A DNA stretch of 64,000 bases, from assembly GCF_023078275.1 (NCBI RefSeq), contig NC_062990.1:10245549-10309548 (forward strand), written 5' to 3'. The DNA comes from Leguminivora glycinivorella (lineage: Eukaryota > Arthropoda > Insecta > Lepidoptera > Tortricidae). A program made the position numbers and the translations under genes. The notes beneath the pieces were generated by a model. That model saw only the letters and a list, made by a program, of their open reading frames with translations, was not told the origin of the DNA and made no database searches. Below are positions 21,701 through 30,700 of this stretch, one piece after another. Position 1 is the stretch's first letter. The number at the start of each line of letters is the position of its first letter.

Positions 21701-24700
21701 CTCACCGCGAACTAGTAAGCTATGTGCTATCGGCTATAAAAACGAACAAAAGATAAGCACTCCTGTGCAAATAAAAGAGACACGGCGATATTGATAGCTC
21801 ACCGCTGGGCGAGTAACTATAAACATCGCCGTGTCTCTTTTATTTACACGCGAGTGCTTATCTTTTGTTCGTTTTTATAGCCGATAGCTCATAGCTTACT
21901 AGCTCGCGGTGGGACCAGTGCCTTACCACCTGTGTAACTATTGGAAGCAGTGATAAACGCATTTTTTGCGTTGTAGCGCACTTGCTCGTTTTTCAATTCC
22001 ACACTCGGCGTTAAAATATAAAAATTTTACCTTCCAATAAAATTTGTATTATTTTGCCTGGTATATCCGAGGTCTTTATAGAGAGTACGTCGCAGACGTC
22101 GCATCGGACCGATAGATGGCGCCATCGTTCGTTGTAAGTCGCTCCGGCGTCTCACCGCCGCGATGTTGGTAGTCCCGTTTTTCCCCACCTGCAACACAAG
22201 GCCCCCCGCGCCCCGACTCGCCACCAGCCACCCTCATTGTTGAGGAGAAGTGCCGACGGTATATTAAGCCTACCAGGAAGGCATCACTCAGACCTCGGAT
22301 ATACCAGGCAAAATAATACAAATTTTATTGGAAGGTAAAATTTTTATATTATTTGTGCCGTTTGTATATCCGAGGTCTTTATAGAGACCTGTTTATTATC
22401 TCCTGGTGGCGAGTCAGCTGGCGCGCAACCCTTTGGTAGCCCTATTGGCATAGCATAGAAGAATAAGTGAATCAGTTGAACCGATTTGACAGATGTATCA
22501 GTCGAAATAGCCTTCGATCCGCGAATATCTCGGTGCCAGAAACGCATAAAGAGATTTTCGTGATGACGTTTAGCTTTAGTCAGCGAATAGTTAGAGAAAT
22601 GACATTATTATACATCGCAGATCAAAACCAAAAAAAGATGTAGGCGAGGCTGACTTGAACAAGATACAAAAACCTTAGATACACTATTATTATTAACAGA
22701 CACGTTATTTTATCAGGTTATAAACCCAATTTCAGACACAAAGTGTGGAAATTAACTGTAAAAGTAGTGTAACTATCTGTACTGTAGCAGGGTAACGTAA
22801 TTGATACTGCTTTTGTCAACCCTTCGTAAAAATTATCTAAATCAATATTAGCTTTGATATGACTATTTAAAGTCCAACGTCTTACGTCCATATCAAACAC
22901 AGAAAAAGGTCATCACTCACGCGCCCAAGGGCTATTTGTTACAATACTGGTATTTTCGATCAGACTATTTCGCGTCAAGCGAGCGCGGTTGCAAGCGAGA
23001 CTCCTGAACTCTGAACTCTTTTTAGTGAGGGCATTTGAGGATACCGATCGCTCGGTAAAACTAGCCTAGAAGATGAAAAGTACGAGCGCTGTCGATTGCA
23101 ACTACACTGAACGGAGGTATCAGTCGATTTCTTTAAGTCAGTCATTGACTCTTAGGGTAATCCATTACCTAATCCAAAACCCGATGCGACGGATTTCTAC
23201 TTCGTGCAATGAAGGTCGACAGAGTAGACTGAGAGGTGGAGACGTCCGTGTCGCATCGCTGGTGGTTGCTGAACACGTCGTGGTAGCAGGTCAAGGGGTG
23301 AATTTAACACCGCCACACATGCGCGCTTTAAGAGCGTAGGCGGAGCGCAATAATGGCGGTGCACCGCACTAACGCTGGCGTTGCGCCCAGTGGGCGCTAG
23401 CGGGAACGAACGAGCGCTGATAGCGAGCGCAACGCGCGCGGGACGCGAGCGGAATGCACGCGCATTCAGCGCGCTGATAGCGTAGCGTTAGCGAAGCGGA
23501 ATGCGCTTTATGTGTGGCGGAGGCTTAATACGTACCGTTGTACGGCGTAATGCAGGGCTCTCGCAGACGAAGAGGTACGATGACGGGCGAAGCAGAAGAA
23601 GGCGAGGTCACCGAAGGTCACTTACTTGGCTCCCAGGGGGTGCATACTGACCTCGTACGACAGTCTGTTGGAGTCAGCAGTTACTGTCGTAGTTACTCGT
23701 AACAGAAGAGATGTAGTCCTGCCATCGTACAGCATAACATAACATACAACTGAACTGTGCATAGCATATAGTGCTATGCGAACCTTAATCCGACTGCATG
23801 TCACTTCAGTCGCCAGCGCCACCGCCTGTTGAAGATTATTCTCCATCGGAAGAGCTTTAGTTCGTACAATGTTCCGATTATTGAAGGTCTTATCGGGCTG
23901 CAGATGCAAGCAAAACAGGGGCGATTGGCCTACAGCTATCGGCAGCTGTACGAGGTAATGCTGGAAACTACAGCGGTGCAACCTTCCTCTGTAGACCACG
24001 AAAGTTGTGAAATTTATGAAATCAGGTTCTACGATCGAATCAAGCACTATATCAATTGAGTATAGTCGAGCCAGATGATAACTACTGAAGTACTCCTGAG
24101 TTCCTGGCCCCTTTCGCTTTGAGCTGGAATCTGAAGTTCACTAAGGCGAAGCAGGTTTATTTTTCCCAATTTGTTTATTAGAGGCTCGGCGAATAAGTTA
24201 ATCTCTCGAATGGACAGGGGGCGCCACAAGCCTCCGGGAAATCATCGTGTACTTGGAACCCCCGCGGCCAGATTGCCGATCGGTTTTGGTGTCCGCCCGG
24301 TAAACAGACGCACGCTCAGGATGCAGGACGCTGGCTCGAATTCAGATCTGTACATTCTGAAAGGGATTTTTTTTTTTTTGTTTTTTTTTTTCGCAAACCT
24401 TTACGATGTCTTTGACCTACACAATGAGCGATGTACAGGAATCACAGGGTCTTCTCGCGAGGCGCCTCTCCGATTAGATAGCTCGCGAACATCGTCAGGA
24501 CACCCTCGCAGCAGTGCGGCTCCTCGTCCGGTTATTGACGTCTTACCTCGTTCAACTATGGGTGTCCAAACCACGTTAGGACGTAGCATCTTTAGAATTT
24601 ATCTGTTCTCACTTCGGCGACGGAGGAGTCCTTGGTCAAAATAGAGTGTAAATACAGTCGTACTTCACGGGAACTGGAAAGAGAAGAGTGGATACCATAG

Positions 24701-27700
24701 TGTACGGGATGTCAGCTGATAGCGGCGCCCGGCGTCACATTGGAGGGTAGTATCAGCCTGGTCAGCAACAGAGTCTGCAACGATACCGTAGCAGACGGAG
24801 CCTGGATAGTCGTGGTCGTGGCACCATTGTAGGGGAAGACAGTGTTCGCGGTGAGCGTGACATCTTAGGCGCGACGGGCGTTATCAGCGTGGCGGCTAGC
24901 AGCACCAAGGGCCCACATCAGCAATCTTACCAGCTTGTCACTGCAGCAGACGCTGTTATGTTCGGCGGTGAGATTGAGACGGCCGTCGTCAGCTCGAAAG
25001 GCGTCTCGATGCCCTGTCGCGTCACGCAGTATCGTGCTCGGTGGCCTTCTCGAGGTGGCCGCCGTCAGCGCGGGAGGCACCGGTGCAAGCGTGGCAGTCA
25101 GCTACATCGGTGAACAGCATCAACAGAGTTCGCGGCGTCGTCACGGCAAACGCGGCAGGAAAATTAGCGACGCCTTCGCGGTAGCCGCAGTATTGCGCTC
25201 GGTGGCGCGATGAAGGTCGCCGCGTCTACAATCTTACCTCGTGCGATAGAGGCGACATCAAGGCGCCAGCATGAGCGTGTCGGCCGACGACACCGGTGGA
25301 AAACTTCAAGTAGCTTGCGGCGTTGTCACGGCAGACGCAGCAGAAGGATTGCGACGCCTGTGCAGCGGTTAACAGTATTACGCTCCGCATCACCACTGAG
25401 GCGCCAGCATAAGCGTGGCGGCCAGCAATACTGGTGGACAGCTTCGGCAGGGTCGCGTCTCGCGTCGTTGTCACGGCATATGAACGCTCTACATCACCAT
25501 CGAGGCGCCAGCATAAGCGTGGCGGCCAGCGATACTGGTGGACAGCTTCAGCAGGATCGCGGCGTTGTCACGGCAGATGAGCTCGCTGCATCACCATCGA
25601 GGCGCCAGCATAAGCGTGGCGGCCAGCGATACTGGTGGACAGCTACAGCAGGTCAGCAGGATCGCGGCGTTGTCACGGCAGACGAACGCTCTGCATCACC
25701 ATCGAGGCGCCAGCATAAGCGTGGCGGCCAGCGATATTGGTGGACAGCTTCAGCAGGCTCGCGGCGTTGTCAAGGCAGACGCACGCTCTGCATCACCATC
25801 GAGGCGCCAGCATAAGCGTGGCGGCCAGCGATACTGGTGGACAGCTTCAGCAGGATCGCGGTGTCGTCACGGCAGACGAACGCTCTGCATCGTCACCATC
25901 GAGGCGCCAGCATAAGCGTGGCGGCCAGCGATACTGGTGGACAGCTTCAGCAGGATCGCGGCGTGGTCACGGCAGACGAACGCTCTGCATCACCATCGAG
26001 GCGCCAGCATAAGCGTGGCGGCCAGCGATACTGGTGGACAGCTTCAGCAGGATCGCGGCGTTGTCACGGCAGACGAACGCTCTGCATCACCATCAAGGCG
26101 CCAGCATAAGCGTGGCGGCCAGCGATACTGGTGGACAGCTTCAGCAGGATCGCGGCGTTGTCACGGCAGACGAACGCTCTGCATCACCATCAAGGCGCCA
26201 GCATAAGCGTGGCGGCCAGCGATACTGGTGGACAGCTTCAGCAGGCTCGCGGCGTTGTGGCGGGGGCAGAAGGTGGCCGCGCTGGTAGCCTGCGTATTGA
26301 CGACTGATCACTAACGGCACGGCGCTCGCGTCGGGGCAGCAGCAGACATACTTACAGCGTCGCACGCGACGCCTATGCGGCGGCCACAACGTTGTTCGGC
26401 GGCACCGCAGAGATGGCCAACGTTAACGAGGAGGCAACTTCTACGTAACCTCGGCGGCGCCGACGCGCGGACAACACTGCCGCGGTCAGCGGCGCTATCG
26501 CAGCGCTACAGTAAGTTTCGGCGTCGACACGTGGCTTGGGGCCTCCGCACCGAATCGGAATTCTTTCTAAAATAATATGAATCCGCTCACCCATTCGTCG
26601 GAGAAATTCAAACCTCCTTGGAGCGCGGTATTCCTTCACCGCGCCCGCCGCCGCCGCCGCCGCCGCCGCAGCCCGCAGGTCGCGCAGCCCGCGGTCGCGA
26701 AGCACGTGGTCCCCGGAGCACGTGGTCCCCGGCGGAGCAACTTACCTACGTTACCGCTTATATTCTCGCGCGAAACTTTTAATACGCGGATAACACTTCC
26801 TACTTTAGTCTCGGAAATGCGAATAGTTTAAAAAGAAAACTGATTAACGGTAACGATTTTTGCAGCATGGAACTTTCTTACAAAAAAGTGGGTAGAATCA
26901 TAAAGCACCGCTCGTTCATTTCTATAGTGAGAACCCCGAAAGACGAATAATGATCGCTAGCGAGGCATAATATATCTCATTATTCAAGACGAACGAGCGC
27001 AAATTAAAAGGGAAGAAAGAATTGACGGATGAAATTGAAAAATTTCATAATTCCGAAACGTTATAAGCCACTTTTTAAATAAAAACACGAATAACTCTGG
27101 TTTGACCAGAAATAACAAGGAAATAGAAACTAAAAGATTAATTTCGAGACACCATGCTGTAAAAATGTTCGAACGGAATACGCGACAACCGGTCACTTCG
27201 GCGTTCGACGAAACAATGTGGGTGGCTGGTGGCGAGTCGGGGCGCGGGGGGCCTTGTGTTGCAGGTGGGGAAAAACGGGACTACCAACATCGCGGCGGTG
27301 AGACGCCGGAGCGACTTACAACGAACGATGGCGCCATCTATCGGTCCGATGCGACGTCTGCGACGTACTCTCTATAAAGACCTCGGATATACAAACGGCA
27401 CAAATAATACAACTTTGCCCCCTTGTATAACAAATAACTATTGTTTTGCCCTTGCGAATAGGCACAGTTTAAGTGTAATACTCGGTTGGTATTTTACCTT
27501 TTATTAAACCTATAATTTGCCTTACTTTCCCTCAAAGAGAATCGAGTATTAGCTATAGAGAGTTACTGTCAAACTAAAATGTGTAATCACAGAGCAGACA
27601 ATAATCTCTCGACACGGCTCAAAACTTTTGAAGTTCAGTTTTGAAATTTTGGCCCATATCCTTAGCTTGATACGTGTTAAAATGTCAAACATTAATATTA

Positions 27701-30700
27701 GTCTACAAAGCGCTACCATCTAGCAGAGCGACCATCAAAGGTGTAACGCCAACGCCTAGCCACCGTACCTTTTTCTTTATGGTTCTGAGTTACGTTTTCT
27801 CTTAGACTTTATCTGTCTAGACGGAGTTACATATAAGAGTTTTGAATGATTCACGGTTATTTTCATTAGACTTATATCGACCGGGATAGATCGCGCGCTG
27901 TCTATGCAACTTTAACATCCACCCGCCTTCGTCAGTTTTCCGTGATCATGATGCATGCAACTGCGTCGAAATATCGGGAGCTCGACAAAAATCAAAAAGG
28001 TAATCACGGTCTATATCCCGGTCAATATAAGTCTAATGGAGTTACATATAACATTGTTTTACCTTAATATCTCTAAAATTTAACACAACTTACCTTTATT
28101 AGCTAGTAGCTCCTTCCTTAATTCATTCAGCAACTCTGCGACCGAAGCTGCATCTTTCGCCTCTGCTTTGTCTAAGTCCTTTTCTGCGTCGCTCTTTACT
28201 TTTTGTTCTGGTTTCCGTCGTTGACGTATCCTTTTGGGTTTCGGGGGTTCGTCTGTAGCTATAATTATTTAAATTAGACGTTATTAGACCTTATATTTTT
28301 ACGTAGATACGTGCGTTGTAAGTAAGTACGGTCAAGCTTGTAGCTTAGTTTGTGAAATGCATAAATCCTTGTGCTGGAGTAATCAAACAAAATATGACAT
28401 ACGAAAGAAAAAAAATGGAGTTTAGGTAGTCTCTTGAAAGAGTTAGGAGACTGAGCGCGTCTTATGTCAAGAGCTAAAGAGGTAGGGAATTCCAAAGTTG
28501 TACAACTTAAAAATTAAGTAAGTAAAAGCACAGAATATATAATAGTACAAGTACAGAAGGCCCACTCTTTTGATGTTCACGAAATGCCGCCTTTTAAATG
28601 CCTACAAAATTCTAACAAAGAAACGAGCCGCACGTGCGCTGCGTCGGACGATAGGGTTGTCTAAGGATTAAAACGAATTAATACTGAGATGAAATATTAT
28701 GCTATTATATTCCAGTCTTGGGTACTTTTAGGTATATATACAGTCTATATATATTTTTGTTTAAGTCCCAACATCACAAACCTTATTGAACTTTTCCTTT
28801 GGACTTAATCAATAGTAGATCTGTGTAAGACTGTCCTATTTTATTCATGATGTCTATTTAACTAAGCACCATTAGCCATGCACACGCGGACATCGCATAT
28901 AAAACTTTAAAAAAACTCGCGACGTAAAGTAACAATAGAAAGTGCGAACGTGCGTTCCGTGAGAACGCGCGCCACCCCTGATTAGGCCGCGAACTCGCGG
29001 CCGCCAGCATGTACTTGTAGCGCGGCGATAGAATCGCAGAGTGAGCCGCCCCTGGTAAAAGCAGGATTTTAGAATTTTGTTGCAATAATGACCTTTCTAT
29101 AAAGCCATATTTTTGATACGCTAATACGTAGGCGTGCGAAGCAAATATTTTTGCCGACTGTTTTTATTTTCTTTTTTAAATACTACGTCGGTGGCAAACA
29201 AGCATACGGCCCGCCTGGTGTAAAGCGGTCACCGTAACCTATGGACGCCTGCAACTCAAACAGTGTCACATGCGCGTTGCCACCCCATTAGAAACTTGTA
29301 CATTCCCTTTTGCTGCACAGCAAAAAGGAGTGTACAAGTTCTAAGGAGGGTTCGGGTTGCCGACGACTCAAAGGACAATAGACGGAACAAGTTAGTTCCG
29401 TAAGTCCTCCCGTCATCAGCACACCGCACCCTCGTTGAGCTCTGGCAGCCTTAATTTAATTTGAACAACTCACCATTTTTGGACTCGTTATAAAGAGCTG
29501 GTTTCTTCTCGATTACTTTTGCTGTAGCGACTGGCTTGGACTCTACGACATAAAATAAAAGAATTTAAAATTTAAAGATTATTTATGTAAAGTGAAGGAG
29601 TTTGTGTTCGCGCGTTGACAACATTCGCCATAGTATTTATCCAAGTAATCCATAATAATATTATAAATGGGAAAGTGTGTCTGTTTGTTTGTCCGTCTTT
29701 CACGGGAAAACGGAGCGACGAATTGACGTGATTTTTTAAGTGGAGATAGTTGAAGGGATGGAGAGTGACATAGGCTTCTTTTTGTATCTTTCTAACGCGA
29801 GCGAAGCCGCGGACAAAAGCTAGTATATTATATATATCGTTGTCTGAGTACCCACAACACAAGCCTTCTAGAGCTTACCGTGGGCCTCAGTCAATCTGTG
29901 TAAGAATGTCCTATAATATTTATTTATTTATTATAATTTTTGAATTAAGAAGGAACTTTTTCGTTTAAGCGGTATCTCGAAAGGGTAACCCATTCGTAGA
30001 CCTAAGTCAAATAAATCCATACTAATATTACTAATATTATTCCAGCAATTCCCGTTTAGTTTGTACATTTGGATCACGTCTCCGATTTGGATAAAAATTG
30101 GTAGGCTGATAGAGTCCATGATGCTGAGCAAGATCCACTAGGTTTCCCAAAATGTCCTAGGTTGATTGTATGAAACTTTCCTTTTTTGTTACCGAAAATG
30201 TATAGAAATCTGGTAACAAAAAAGGAAGGTTTCATACAAACTACATAGGACATTTTGGGAGACCTAGTGGATCTTGCTCAGCATCACGGACTCTATCAGC
30301 CTACCAATTTTTATCCAAATCGGAGACGTGATCCCAATGTACAAACTTAACGGGAATTGCACATTCATACCTATATTATAAATGGGAAAGTGTGTGTGTG
30401 TCTGTTTGTTTGTCCCTCTTTCACGGCAAAACGGAGCGACGAATTGACGTGATTTTTTAAGTGGAGATAGTTGAAGGGATGGAGAGTGACATAGGCTTCT
30501 TTTTGTATCTTTCTAACGCGAGCGAAGCCGCGGACAAAAGCTAGTATATTATATATATCGTTGTCTGAGTACCCACAACACAAGCCTTCTAGAGCTTACC
30601 ATGAGCCTCAGTCAATCTGTGTAAGAATATCCTATAATATTTATTTATTATAACTTTTCGAATTAAGAAGGAACTTTTTCGTTTAAGCGGTATCTCGAAA

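Larger units (their letters stand above)
22347..27409. mobile_element. Possible 5-kb composite or large transposon with 41-bp inverted ends
   Basis: The 41 bases at 22347-22387 (TATTATTTGTGCCGTTTGTA, TATCCGAGGTCTTTATAGAGA) are the exact inverse of 27369-27409. Inside there is no gene I can recognise; a palindromic MITE is at 23308-23520, and from 24.7 to 26.7 kb the DNA is GC-rich with a tandem array, unlike the AT-rich surroundings. No target duplication is clear because the left border abuts another element. It could be one transposon, or two related short elements in opposite orientation around unrelated DNA. It sits in the intron between gene C exons 28094 and 21361. Confidence 0.5.

Noticed and set aside
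22016..22349. CRISPR-like array or regulatory repeat
   Set aside because: Only one inverted pair, no regular spacers, and the setting is a eukaryotic intron.
25210..26288. Series of overlapping plus-strand frames of 84-201 codons as a repeat protein
   Set aside because: They are the same 97-bp DNA unit read in successive frames; no start context, no splice sites and no preferred frame.
27220..27390. Frames of about 90 codons at 22076-22321 and 27102-27507 as a duplicated gene
   Set aside because: They are the inverted ends of a repeat family, GC-rich and non-coding in appearance.
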